From Apostichopus japonicus (Eukaryota; Echinodermata; Holothuroidea; Aspidochirotida; Stichopodidae): a DNA stretch of 64,000 nucleotides. The stretch spans positions 8,276,499 through 8,340,498 of the forward strand of contig NC_092565.1 of NCBI RefSeq assembly GCF_037975245.1. Reading direction: 5' to 3'. Position numbers and translations under genes: made by a program. The number at the start of each line of letters is the position of its first letter. Position 1 is the first letter of the stretch. Under the pieces are notes generated by a model. The model had not been told where the DNA came from and ran no database searches. It saw only the letters and a list, made by a program, of their open reading frames with translations. This document shows positions 21,333 through 35,079 of the stretch, piece by piece.

Positions 21333-22714
21333 CTCACTCACTCAATCAGTCCCATGACTGCGAAGTCTTCAGGGAGACATGATGGTTGAAGCTGACATTG
21401 TCCTCCATGCAGATCTGTTAGCAGCAGTGGCGAGCAGGTCTGGCATGTTCAAGCCGGTCAAGTCCTTCACGTTGTCGGATCAGTTTCTCTTCTGACATCC
21501 AAGTCTGCGACAGCCCTTCATAATGCCCTGGAGTATTACCTTGGAGAGGCTGTCATGCCTTGTGACATGGCCAAACCACGCCAGTTTCCGGCGTTTAACT
21601 GTTGACAGGAGTGGTTCATATGGGCCCACCAGGTCTCCGACCGTTTCTCGAACATAGTCGTTGGTCTTACGGTCGGTGTATAATATGCGAAGCAGTTTTC
21701 TCAGGCATTTGGTCTAGAAAGCCTGGATTCGCCTCTCGCTTTCAGCCAGAAGTGTCCATGTCTCGCAACCGTAGAGTAAGATGGAAACGACAAGTGACTT
21801 GTAGAGCCTGAATTTGGTGGAGAAGTTGAGGTTACTCTTCCAGATCACCCTTAGCCTGGTCATTGCTGCTGTAGCTGAGGCAATCCGAATCTGGATCTCT
21901 TTTGCAGAGGTGCCATCCTTGGTCAGAGTCACTTCCAGGTACTTGAAGCTGGATACTTCCTCTAAAGCCTTGTTGTTCATAGTGATATGAGCATTGATGT
22001 TGTTCCTGCTGTTCACTACGATCTTCGATTTCTCTGTGCTGATTTCCATACCAAATTTGCCAGCTGTTGTAGCAAGTTTGTTGGTGAGGTCTTGGAGCTC
22101 CTTAATGTTGCTTTCCATCAGGTCTATATCATCATCAAACCGAAGATTGCAGATTGGCAGTCCACCAATGGAGATAGAGGTATGGTGGTCTTGGAGAGTT
22201 TCCTGCATGATTCTTTCGAGGAATAAGTTGAAAAGAACTGGAGAAAGTAGACAACCCTGTCGAACACCCACAGTTGTCTGGAAGAACTCTCCTACCTGGT
22301 TGTTGAGAAGAACTGCACTGCTAGAGTGACTGTACAGTGAATGGATGACTTGAACAAGTCCTTCCTGGATGTTGAATTCTCTGAGGACATGCCAAAGGCC
22401 ATCATGATAGACGCTGCCAAAGGCCTTCTTGAAATCAATGAAGTTGTGGCAGAGGTCGCGCTGATGCTGGAGATGTTTCTCAGTAAGTAACCTGCAGTCG
22501 AAAATTTGCTCGGTGGTACTCCGACCAGCTCTGAAACCTGACTGTTCTTCAGATAGTAGGTCCTCAGCCTTGGAGTTTAGTCAGTTTAGAATGACATAGA
22601 GCATTATCCTGCTGGGGTGGCTTATCAGGCTTATGGTCCTGTAGTTTTGACAAGGACTAAGGTTTTCCTTCTTCAGTAGTGGTATCACCAGTGATTGCAT
22701 CCACTCATTTGGCC
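21333..22714 (-). mobile_element. Same LINE insertion, duplicated with the array, copy 2
   Basis: Same size (1382 bp), same end points, same ATATGTTTT duplication (21324-21332 and 22715-22723) and same TAG as the copy at 19588. It is a duplicate of one insertion, not an independent one. It differs in keeping the motif-A Asp (FIDFKKAF) and in having a TGA further upstream (N-stop-LNSKA, near 22585). It also carries RFDDD at motif C. Offset between the copies is 1745 bp. Confidence 0.9.
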
Positions 22715-25700
22715 ATATGTTTTAACTGTTTTCAATGACTTGTTCTTTCAGACAGCTTGAAGAAGACGGATGGAGGCTCGGGAAGCAGGCCGTTGGGAGA
22801 CTGGGTAGGGGTGGGTTAAGCAATGTATTTGATATGTTTAACTGTTTTTAAGGTAGAAGAGGGTAGAAGAGGATAGATGGGGGCCTGGGTAGGGGTGGGT
22901 TATGCAATGTATTTAATATGTTTTAACTGTTTTTAATGACTTGTTCTTTCAGACAGCTTGAAGAAGACAGACGGAGGCTCGGGAAGAAGACAGGGTGGGT
23001 TTGCTTGGGTAGGGGTGGGTTATGCAATGTATTTAATATGTTTTAACTGTTTTTAATGACTTGTTCTTTCAGATGGCTTGAAGAAGACTGACGGAAGCTC
23101 GGGAAGAAGACAGGGGGTGTTGGCTTGGGTAGGGGTGGGTTATGCAATGTATTTAATATGTTTTAACTGTTTTTAATAACTTGTTCTTTCAGACAGCTTG
23201 AAGAAGACAGACGGAGGCTCGGGAAGAAGACAGGGGGTGCTGGCTTGGGTAGGGGTGGGTTACACAATGTATCTAATATGTTTTAACTGTTTTTAATAAC
23301 TTGTTCTTTCAGATAGCTTGAAGAAGACAGACGGAGGCTCGGGAAGAAGAGGGGGGGGGGTTGCTTGGGTAGGGGTGGGTTATGCAATGTATTTAATATG
23401 TTTTAACTGTTTTTAATAACTTGTTCTTTCAGATAGCTTGAAGAAGACAGACGGAGGCTCAGGGAGGAGATGGGGGGGGGGTTGCTTGGATAGGGGTGGG
23501 TTATGCAATGTATTTAATATGTTTTAACTGTTTTTAATGACTTGTTCTTTCAGACAGCTTGAAGAAGACAGACGGAGGCTCGGGAGGAAGATGGGGGGGG
23601 GTTGCTTGGGTAGGGGTGGGTTATGCAATGTATTTAATATGTTTTAACTGTTTTTAATGACTTGTTCTTTCAGACAGCTTGAAGAAGACAGACGGAGGCT
23701 TGGGAAGAAGACAGGGGGTGTTGGCTTGGGAAGGGGTGGGTTATGCAATGTTGTTAATATGTTTTAACTGTTTTTAATAACTTGTTCTTTCAGATAGCTT
23801 GAAGAAGACAGACGGAGGCTCGGGAAGAAGATGGGGGGGGGGTTGCTTGGGTAGGGGTGGGTTATGCAATGTATTTAATATGTTTTAACTGTTTTTAATA
23901 ACTTGTTCTTTCAGATAGCTTGAAGAAGACAGACGGAGGCTCAGGGAGGAGATGGGGGGGGGGGTTGCTTGGATAGGGGTGGGTTATGCAATGTATTTAA
24001 TATGTTTTAACTGTTTTTAATGACTTGTTCTTTCAGACAGCTTGAAGAAGACAGACGGAGGCTCAGGGAGGAGATGGGGGGGGGTTCGCTTGGGTAGGGG
24101 TGGGTTATGCAATGTATTTAATATGTTTTAACTGTTTTTAATACTTGTTCTTTCAGATAGCTTGAAGAAGACAGACGGAGGCTCCGGAAGAAGACGGGGG
24201 GGGGGGTTTGGCTTGGGTAGGGGTGGGTTATGCAATGTATTTAATATGTTTTAACTGTTTTTAATACTTGTTCTTTCAGATAGCTTGAAGAAGACAGACG
24301 GAGGCTCCGGAAGAAGACGGGGGGGGTTGGCTTGGGTAGGGGTGGGTTATGCAGTGTATTTAATATGTTTTAACTGTTTTTAATACTTGTTCTTTCAGAT
24401 AGCTTGAAGAAGACAGACGGAGGCTCGGGAAGAAGACAAGGGGGGGGGGGGTTAGCTTGGGTAGGGGTGGGTTATGCAATGTATTTAATATGTTTTAACT
24501 GTTTTAATACTTGTTCTTTCAGATAGCTTGAAGAAAACAGACGGAGGCTCAGGAAGAAGACGGGGGGGGGGGGTTGGCTTGGGTAGGGGTGGGTTATGCA
24601 ATGTATTTAATGTGTTTTAATTGTTTTAAATAACTTGTTCTTTCAGATAGCTTGAAGAAGACAGACGGAGGCTCAGGAAGAAGACAGGGGGGGGTTGGCT
24701 TGGGTAGGGGTGGGTTATGCAATGTATTTAATATGTTTTAACTGTTTTTATGACTTGTTCTTTCAGACAGCTTGAAGAAGACAGACGGAGGCTCAGGAAG
24801 AAGACGAGGGGGGGGGGGTTGGGAAGGGGTGGGTTATGCAATGTATTTAATATGTTTTAACTGTTTTTAATGCTTGTTCTTTCAGATAGCTTGAAGAAGA
24901 CAGACAGAGGCTCGGGAAGAAGACAGGGGGGGGGGGTTGGCTTGGGTAGGGGTGGGTTATGCAATGTATTTAATATATTTTAACTGTTTTTAATACTTGT
25001 TCTTTCAGATAGCTTGAAGAAGACAGACGGAGGCTCGGGAAGAAGACAGGGGTGGGGGGGGTTGGCTTGGGTAGGGGTGGGTTATGCAATGTATTTAATA
25101 TGTTTGAACTGACAGAGGCTCGGGAAGAAGATGGGGGGGGGTTGCTTGGGTAGGGGTGGGTTATGCAATGTATTTAATATGTTTTAACTGTTTTTAATAG
25201 CTTGTTCTTTCAGACAGCTTGAAGAAGACAGACGGAGGCTCGGGAAGAAGACAGGGGGTGTTGGCTTGGGTAGGGGTGGGTTACACAATGTATTTAATAT
25301 GTTTTAACTGTTTTTAATAGCTTGTTCTTTCAGACAGCTTGAAGAAGACAGACGGAGGCTCGGGAAGAAGACAGGGGGTGTTGGCTTGGGTAGGGGTGGG
25401 TTACACAATGTATCTAATATGTTTTAACTGTTTTTAATAACTTGTTCTTTCAGATAGCTTGAAGAAGACAGACGGAGGCTCGGGAAGAAGACGGGGGGGG
25501 GGGGTTGGCTTGGGAAGGGATGGGTTATGCAATGTATTTAATATGTTTTAATTGTTTTGATGACTTGTTCTTTCAGATAGCTTGAAGAAGACAGACGGAG
25601 GCTCAGGAAGAAGACAGGGGGGGGGTTGGCTTGGGTAGGGGTGGGATATGCAATGTATTTAATATGTTTTAACTGTTTTTATGACTTGTTCTTTCAGACA

Positions 25701-28700
25701 GCTTGAAGAAGACAGACGGAGGCTCAGGAGGAAGAAGAGTGGGGGGGGGGGTTGCTTGGGTAGGGGTGGGATATGCAATGTATTTAATATGTTTTAACTG
25801 TTTTTAAAAACTTGTTCTTTCAGATAGCTTGAAGTAGACAGACGGAGGCTCGTGAAGAAGACCGGGGGGGTTGGCTTGGGAAGGGGTGGGTTATGCAATG
25901 TATTTAACATGTTTTAACTGTTTTTAATAACTTGTTCTTTCAGATAGCTTGAAGAAGACAGACGGAGGCTCGGGAAGAAGATGGGGGGGGGGGTTGGCTT
26001 GGGAAGGGGTGGGTTATGCAATGTATTTAATATGTTTTAACTGTTTTTAATGACTTGTTCTTTCAGATAGCTTGAAGAAGACAGACGGAGGCTCGGGAAG
26101 AAGACGGGGGGGGGGTTTGCTTGGGTAGGGGTGGGTTATGCAATATATTTAATATGTTTTAACTGTTTTTAATGACTTGTTCTTTCAGATAGCTTGAAGA
26201 AGACGGAGGCTCGGGAAGAAGACGGGGGGGGGGGGTTGGCTTGGGTAGGGGTGGGTTATGTAATGTATTTAATATGTTTTAACTGTTTTTAATAACTTGT
26301 TCTTTCAGATAGCTTGAAGAAGACAGACGGAGGCTCGGGAAGAAGACGAGGGAGGGGTGGGGGGGGTTGGCTTGGGTAGGGGTGGGTTATGCAATGTATT
26401 TAATATGTTTTAACTGTTTTTAATAACTTGTTCTTTCAGATAGCCTGAAGAAGACAGACGGAGGCTCGGGAAGAAGACGAGGGGTGGGGGGGGGTTGGGG
26501 TGGGTTATGCAATGTATTTAATATGTTTTAACTGTTTTTATGACTTGTTCATTCAGACAGCTTGAAGAAGACAGACGGAGGCTCGGGAAGAAGACGAGGG
26601 GTGGGGGGGGTTGGCTTGGGTAGGGGTGGGTTATGCAATGTATTTAATATGTTTTAACTGTTTTTAATACTTGTTCTTTCAGATAGCTTGAAGAAGACAG
26701 ACGGAGGCACGGGAAGAAGACGGGGGGGTTGGCTTGGGTAGGGGAGGGTTATGCAATGTATTTAATATGTTTTAACTGTTTTTAATAACTTGTTTTTTCA
26801 GAGAGCTTGAAGAAGACAGACGGAGTCTCGGGAAGAAGACGAGGGGTGGGGGGGGGGTTGGTTTGGGTAGGGGTGGGTTATGCAATGTATTTAATATGTT
26901 TTAACTGTGTTTAATGACTTGTTCTTTCCGATAGCTTGAAGAAGACAGACGGAGGCTCGGGAAGAAGACGAGGGGTGGGGGGGGGGTTGGCTTGGGTAGG
27001 GGTGGGTTATGCAATGTATTTAATATGTTTTAACTGTTTTTAATACTTGTTCTTTCAGATAGCTTGAAGAAGACAGACGGAGGCTCGGGAAGAAGACGGG
27101 GGGGGGGGGGGGGGGGGGGTTGGCTTGGGTAGGGGTGGGTTATGCAATGTATTTAATATGTTTTAACTGTTTTTAATAACTTGTTTTTTCAGAGAGCTTG
27201 AAGAAGACAGACGGAGTCTCGGGAAGAAGACGAGGGGTGGGGGAGGTTGGCTTGGGTAGGGGTGGGTTATGCAATGTATTTAATATGTTTTAACTGTTTT
27301 TAATGACTTGTTCTTTCAGATAGCTTGAAGAAGACAGACGGAGGCTCGGGAAGAAGACGGGGGGGTTGGGAAGGGGTGGGTTATGCAATGTATTTAATAT
27401 GTTTTAACTGTTTTTAATAACTTGTTTTTTCAGAGAGCTTGAAGAAGACAGACGGAGTCTCGGGAAGAAGACGAGGGGTGGGGGGGGGGGTTGGTTTGGG
27501 TAGGGGTGGGTTATGCAATGTATTTAATATGTTTTAACTGTGTTTAATGACTTGTTCTTTCCGATAGCTTGAAGAAGACAGACGGAGGCTCGGGAAGAAG
27601 ACGAGGGGTGGGGGGGGGGTTGGCTTGGGTAGGGGTGGGTTATGCAATGTATTTAATATGTTTTAAATACTTGTTCTTTCAGATAGCTTGAAGAAGACAG
27701 ACGGAGGCTCGGGAAGAAGACGGGGGGGGGGGGGTTGGCTTGGGTAGGGGTGGGTTATGCAATGTATTTAATATGTTTTAACTGTTTTTAATAACTTGTT
27801 TTTTCAGAGAGCTTGAAGAAGACAGACGGAGTCTCGGGAAGAAGACGAGGGGTGGGGGAGGTTGGCTTGGGTAGGGGTGGGTTATGCAATGTATTTAATA
27901 TGTTTTAACTGTTTTTAATGACTTGTTCTTTCAGATAGCTTGAAGAAGACAGACGGAGGCTCGGGAAGAAGACGGGGGGGTTGGGAAGGGGTGGGTTATG
28001 CAATGTATTTAATATGTTTTAACTGTTTTTAATGACTTGTTCTTTCAGATAGCTTGAAGAAGACAGACAGAGGCTCGGGAAGAAGACGGGGAGGTTGGGA
28101 AGGGGTGGGTTATGCAATGTATTTAATATGTTTTAACTGTTTTTAATAACTTGTACTTTCAGATAGCTTGAAGAAGACAGACGGAGGCTCGGGAAGAAGA
28201 TGGGGGGGGGTTGCTTGGGTAGGGGTGGGTTATGCAATGTATTTAATATGTTTTAACTGTTTTTAATAACTTGTTCTTTCAGATAGCTTGAAGAAGGCAG
28301 ACGGAGGCTCGGGAAGAAGATGGGGGGGGTTGCTTGGGTAGGGGTGGGTTATGCAATGTATTTAATATGTTTTAACTGTTTTTAATAACTTGTTCTTTCA
28401 GATAGCTTGAAGAAGACAGACGGAGTCTGGGGAAGAAGACGAGGGGTGGGGGGGGTTGGGTAGGGGTGGGTTATGCAATGTATTTAATATGTTTTAACTG
28501 TTTTTAATGACTTGTTCTTTCAGATAGCTTGAAGAAGACAGACGGAGGCTCGGGAAGAAGACAGGGGGGGTTGGGAAGGGGTGGGTTATGCAATGTATTT
28601 AATATGTTTTAACTGTTTTAAATAACTTGTTCTTTCAGATAGCTTGAAGAAGACAGACGGAGGCTCGGGAAGAAGACAGGGGGGGTTGGGAAGGGGTGGG

Positions 28701-29440
28701 TTATGCAATGTATTTAATATGTTTTAACTGTTTTTAATAACTTGTTCTTTCAGATAGCTTGAAGAAGACAGACGGAGGTTCGGGAAGAAGATGGGGGGGG
28801 GTTGGCTTGGGTAGGGGTGGGTTATGCAATGTATTTAATATGTTTTAACTGTTTTTAATAACTTGTTCTTTCAGAAAGCTTGAAGAAGACAGACGGAGTC
28901 TGGGGAAGAAGACAAGGGGTGGGGGGGGGTTGGCTTGGGTAGGGGTGGGTTATGCAATGTATTTAATATGTTTTAACTGTTTTTAATGACTTGTTCTTTC
29001 AGATAGCTTGAAGAAGACAGACAGAGGCTCGGGAAGAAGACGGGGGGGTTGGGAAGGGGTGGGTTATGCAATGTATTTAATGTTTTAACTGTTTTTAATA
29101 ACTTGTTCTTTCAGATAGCTTGAAGATGATGGATGGACGCTCGGGAGGAACACAGAGGGGGGTTGGGTGGGGTTGGCTCGGGTAGGGGTGGGTTACGCAA
29201 TGTATTTAATATGTTTTAACTGTTTTTAATAACTTGTTCTTTCAGATAGCTTGAAGATGATGGATGGACGCTCGGGAAGAACACAGAGGGGGTGGGTGGG
29301 GCTGGCTTGGGTAGGGGTGGGTTACGCAATGTATTTAATATGTTTTAACTGTTTTTAATGACTTGATAGCTTGAAGAAGACAGTTGGGAGCTTGGGTTGG
29401 GTTGGTTGATGCAATGTTTTTGATATGTTTTAACTTTTTT

Positions 29441-29874
29441 TGTAGACCTTGAAGTTTAATTTTCAATCTGGAGAGAGAAGGGACACGACAGAAATAAAAA
29501 CTGTACACTTTGAAAACAAATCTATTGAATGGAAAAGGTTGTATTTGACAAACTAATTTACAACAGATCAAATTCCCTAAAAATGCCAAATCAATCATTC
29601 GTAGGAAATGTTGATACGGTATATATTTGAGCATTTTATACTCAATAACATGCGATTCCCTTTGTTAAACCAAAGGTAGGACCTTGGGCTAACAAATAAT
29701 GCACAACATGATAGAAAAAAAAGTGTTTGCAAAACGGTTGGTCGGAGCATGGATGTGTTTAGTAGTGGTTGGTTAAAATAGAGTTCCTTACAAAAAAAAT
29801 GCAGGAAAATATTTAAGCATACATTAATATTACAATAAACATTTAATACAATACAATATTTTCCAGGAAGCAGG
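29441..29874. other. Spacer between the two large arrays
   Basis: AT-rich single-copy sequence. Minus-strand ORFs of about 100 codons at 29335-29634 and 29595-29930 have no recognisable features and partly overlap array repeats. Confidence 0.5.
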
Positions 29875-29879
29875 ATGTC

Positions 29880-30060
29880 TTTGTGTCTTCCTTCACCACC
29901 ATCCTTCATTTTCATCGTGCCCACCACCAAACTTTGTTGCTGTACTCCACCTTTGTTGTCATCGCCATGTCCACCACCAACCTTTGTTGTCGACCTTTTC
30001 CTCCACAGCTTTTGTCATGTCCACTGCCAACCTTCGTTGTTGTCATCTTACACCACTACC
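29880..30060 (+). repeat. CCACC/TTGTTGTC-rich submodule of array 2 (first copy)
   Basis: Short internal repeats built on CATGTCCACCACCAACC and TTTGTTGTC. Near-identical copies recur at about 32630-32760 and 34635-34760 within array 2. Confidence 0.75.
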
Positions 30061-33000
30061 ACCATATATCAAATAGAAAGAATGATAACAAATATCAAAT
30101 AATGTAATAATATATAACACTCATAAAAATCAGTTTAAAAGAAGTTTAAACATCATACAATATTGATAAAAATGGGTAGTAGATGAATGGATGGCAGATA
30201 GCTGATTACGGATGGTAAATGAAAGATGGTAGATTATTGGATTGTAGGTGAATGGATGGCTGGTGGTGGGGAAGGTGATAGTGGCCTAAAGATAAAACAA
30301 CATTTTAATTAGAAGTATGAAAGAATACTCATTAAGATTTGCTAAAAAGGTATACGGTTTTAAAGGCTGGTTGTGGGTAGGTCAGGATTGACACAGACTC
30401 GTTGCTTGCTTGACGGCTGTTGAATGGTGACAATAGTTGTGGTGGATCCTGGCAAGGGAAAGCCTGCAATATAGAAAATACAAATGAGTCATGATATTAT
30501 CAAATGATGCAATTTTATCAAATTTAAAACACCCAGACAGAAACAAATTGCATATAATTAACATTGGCTGATGCCGATTGGCTACATAAACCCTAAAACA
30601 CTTAAAACAATCAATAAAATCTGCATAGAAAATGTAAAATCAATATAATAAATACAAACAATAATTAAGGCAGTTATATTAAAAAATGGGTAGTAGATGA
30701 TGGATGGCAGAAAGCTGATTATAGATGGTTGATTGATGTATGGTTGGTGAATGGGTGGTAGATGTTGGGGGGGGGGAGCTGATTGTGGCCTAAAGATGAA
30801 ACGACATTTCAATTAGAAGTATGAAAGAATACTCATTAAGATTTGCTAAAAAGGTATACGGTTTTAAAGGCTGGTTGTGGGTAGGTCAGGATTGACACAG
30901 ACTTGTTCCTGCTTGACGGCTGTTGAATTGTAACAGTAGTTGTGGTGGATCCTGGCAAGGGAAAGCCTGCAATATAGAAAATACAAATGAGTCATCATAT
31001 TATCAAATGATGCAATTTTATCAAATTTAAAGCACCCAGACAAACAAATTGCATATAAATCATTTATTAACATTGGCTTATGCCTATTGGCTACATAAAC
31101 CTAAACATTATTTAATTAACAAAACTCTGTATAGAAAAAATGTAAAATTACTATAATACATACAAACAATATTTAAGGCAGGTGGATTCGTTCGATGTTG
31201 GTGGCTGCAGGGTTCTTTGGTGGATGATAGGGGGAGGCAGTGGCTTGTGAACCGGAGAAATCTGCAAATATACCAAATATCAACTAGAATGAATGATAAA
31301 AACATCAAATAATGTAATAATATAAACTCTCATAAAGATATCAAACTATTTCAAATCATGCAATATTTAGTATTGATGTGTAGTAGATGGTAGATGATGT
31401 CAGATCATTGATGGTGGATGGATGGTGTATGGTTGGTGGGGAGAGTTGATTGTTAATGATGGTCATATAAAACCTACAATATTTGAAAAGAATACTCATT
31501 ATAATCTGCATATAACAAGGATATGGAAGTAAAAGGCTGGTTGGTCAGTCGGTTGTTACAGACTTGTTGCTTGTTTGGTGGCTGATGAGAAGTAACAATA
31601 GTTGCAGTGGATGCTGGCTAGGGAAACTGCAATATAGAAAATACAAAAGAGTAACCAAACTTTATTTAAAACTGACACAATCACATCTAGTGTAAGACAC
31701 TACAGAAAAAAATGCATATGAAACTAATTCAAATACTTTATAAATGTTGGATGACATTTGTGTTTACACAAACATTAAAAATATATGAAAGTAGAATGTT
31801 TTTAAATATTCAACAAAATCAGTATAGCAAATTACACTGATCAATATAATACATACATACAAATTTTGAGGCAGGTCGGTTTGTAGGTTGTTGGTAGCTG
31901 CAGGGTTCTTTTGTTGGATGGTGGAAGAAGTTAACGGCTTGTGAACTGGAGAAAATCTGCAAAATAAGTCAACCAGAAAGAATGATAAAAACAAATCAAA
32001 TAATGTAATATTATGAAACACTCATAAAAATCTGTATATCAAACTATTTAAAATCATGAAATATTTAATAATGATGTGTAGTAGATGATTTCAGATCATT
32101 GATGATGGATGGATGGTGTATGGTTGGTGGGGAGAGTTGATTGTTAATGTTGGCCATATAAAAACTACAATATTTGAAAGAATATTCATTATAATCTGCA
32201 TATAAAAAGGATATGGAAGTAAAAGGCTGGTTGGTCAGTCGGTTGTTACAGACTTTTTGCTTGTTTGGTGGCTGATGAGAGGTAACAATAGTTGTGGTGG
32301 ATCCTGGCAGGGGAAGCCTGCAATATAGAAAATACAAATGAGTCATCATATTATCAAATGTTGCGATAATATCACATTTAAAACACCGCACGTACAGAAA
32401 AATGCATATAAATCATTTATTAACATTGGCTGATGCCTATTGGCTACATAAACCTAAACATTATTTTACAAACTCTGCATAGAAAAAATGTAAAATCACT
32501 ATAATACATACCATACCAACAATATTTAAGGCAGGTGCATTTGTTCGTTGTTGGTGGCTGCATGGTTCTTTGGTGGATTGTAGAGGGAGGCAGTGGCTTG
32601 TGAACCGGAGAAATCTGCAAAATATGTCCACCACTATCTCGTTGTCCACCACCACCTTCTTTGTTGTCATGTCCACTACCAACCTTCGTTGTTGACCTTT
32701 TCCTCCACAGCTTTTGTCATGTCCACTGCCAACCTTCGTTGTTGTCATCTTACACCACCATAATATATCCAATAGAAAGAATGATAAAACATGTCAAATA
32801 ATGTAATAATATATAACACTCATAAAAATCAGTTTAAAAAAAAGTTTAAACATCATACAATATTTAATAAAAATGGGTAGTAGATGAATGGATGGCAGAT
32901 AGCTGATTACAGATGGTAAATGAAAGATTTTTGATTATTAGATGGTAGGTGATTGGATGGTTGGTGGTGGGGAAGTTTGTGGCCTAAAGATAAAATGACA

Positions 33001-35079
33001 ACATTTTAATTAGAAGTATGAAAGAATACTCATTAAAATTTGCTAAAAAGGTATACGGTTTTAAAGGCTGGTTGGGGGTAGGTCAGGATTGTCGCAGACG
33101 TGTTGCTTGCTTGATGGCTGTTGAATTGTAACAGTAGTTGTGGTGGATGCTGGCAAGGGAAAGCCTGAAATATAGAAAATACAAATGAGACATCACATTA
33201 TCAAATGATGCAATGATATCAAATTTAAAACACCCGCACAGAAAATTGCATATAAATCATTTTTAACATTGGCTGATGCCTATTGGCTACAAATCTAAAA
33301 CATTATTTAACAAACTCTGCATAAGAAAAATATAAAATCACTATATTACATACAAACAATAATTAAGGCAGGTGGATTCTTTCATTGTTGGTGGCTTCAG
33401 GGTTCTTTGGTGGATGGTAGAGGGAGGCAGTGGCTTGTGAACCGGAGAAATCTGCAAAATATACCAAATATCAACTAGAAAGAATGATAAAAACAAATAA
33501 TGTAATAATATGAAACACTCATAAAAATCTGTAAATCAAACTATTTCAAATCATGCAATATTTATATGTGTAGTAGATGGTAGATGATGTCAGATCATTG
33601 ATGGTGGATGGATGGTGTATGGTTGGTGGGGAGAGTTGATTGTTAATGATGGTCACATAAAAACTACAATTTTTGAAAAGAATACTCATTAAAATCTGCA
33701 TATAAAAAGGATATGGAAGTAAAAGGCTGGTTGGTCAGTCGGTTGTTACAGACTTGTTGCTTGTTTGGTGGCTGATGAATGGTGACAATAGTTGCAGTGG
33801 ATCCTGGCAAGGGAAAGCCTGAAATATAGAAAATACAAAAGAGTCATCAAATGTTGTGATCATATCAAATTTAATACACCCAGACAGAAACAAATTGCAT
33901 ATTATTAACATTGGCTGATGCCGATTGGCTACATAAACCCTAAAACACTTAAAACAATCAATAAAATCTGCATAGAAAATGTAAAATCAATATAATAAAT
34001 ACAAACAATATTTAAGGCAGTTATATTAAAAAATTTAAAATGGGTAGTAGATGATGGATAGCAGAAAGCTGATTATAGATGGTTGATTTATGAATGGTGG
34101 TTGAATGGGTGGTAGATGTTTGGGGGGGGGGAGTTGATTGTGGCCTAAAGATGAAATGACATTTCAATTAGAAGTATGAAAGAATACTCATTAAGATTTG
34201 CTAAAAAAGTATACGGTTTTAAAGGCTGGTTGGGGGTAGGTCAGGATTGACGCAGACGTGTTGCTTGCTTGACGGCTGTTGAATTGTAACAGTAGTTGTG
34301 GTGGATCCTGGCAAGGGAAAGCCTGAAATATAGAAAATACAAATGAGTCATCATATTATAAAATGTTGCGATAATATCACATTTAAAACACCGCACGTAC
34401 AGAAAAATGCATATAAATCATTTATTAACATTGGCTGATGCCTATTGGCTACATAAACCTAAACATTATTTACAAACTCTGCATAGAAAAAATGTAAAAT
34501 CACTATAATACATACCATACCAACAATATTTAAGGCAGGTGCATTTGTTCGTTGTTGGTGGCTGCATGGTTCTTTGGTGGATGGTAGAGGGAGGCAGTGG
34601 CTTGTGAACCGGAGAAATCTGCAAAATATGTCCACCACTATCTCGTTGTCCACCACCACCTTCTTTGTTGTCATGTCCACTACCAATCTTCGTTGTCAAC
34701 CTTTTCCTCCACAGCTTTTGTCATATCCACTGCCAACCTTCGTTGTTGTCGTCTTACACCACCATAATATAACAAATAGTAAGAATGATAAAACATATCA
34801 AATAATGTAATAATATATAACACTCATAAAAATCAGTTTAAAAAAAGTTTAAAAATCATACAATATTTCATAAAAATGGGTAGTAGATGAATGGATGGCA
34901 GATAGCTGATTACGGATGGTAAATGAAAGATTTTTGATTATTAGATGGTAGGTGATTGGATGGTTGGTGGTGGGGAAGTTTGTGGCCTAAAGATAAAACA
35001 ACAACATTTTAATTAGAGGTATGAAAGAATACTCATTAAGATTTGCTAAAAAGGTATACGGTTTTAAAGGCTGGTTGGG

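Larger units (their letters stand above)
19065..29440 (+). repeat. Array 1: ~60 copies of a ~120-bp splice-acceptor/G-quadruplex-like unit
   Basis: Each unit reads, in order: ATGTTTTAACTG (branchpoint-like), TTTTTAATAACTTG, TTCTTTCAG (pyrimidine tract plus AG), ATAGCTTGAAGAAGACAGAC, GGAGGCTCGGGAAGAAGAC, a run of 5-20 G, TTGGCTTGGGTAGGGGTGGG, then TTATGCAATGTATTTAAT. Unit length varies (about 115-135 bp), mainly through the G-run. Most units differ by only a few bases; the outermost units are more diverged (19065-19560 and 29090-29440). One frame of the purine-rich part is open (SLKKTDGG), but no consistent donor or coding continuity is visible. I therefore annotate it as a tandem array, not a gene. 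Confidence 0.95.

Noticed and set aside
19857-22329. Plus-strand ORFs of 69-111 codons over the LINE copies
   Set aside because: They are antisense shadows of the minus-strand reverse-transcriptase frame.
19065-29440. Telomere-like or subtelomeric repeat (GGGTAGGGGTGGGTTA)
   Set aside because: The G-rich part is only one segment of a ~120-bp unit and there is no TTAGGG run; a minisatellite explains it.
19065-29440. Multi-exon protein gene made of SLKKTDGGS-type exons
   Set aside because: The acceptor is strong but no consistent donor is present, and the reading frame shifts with the variable G-run.
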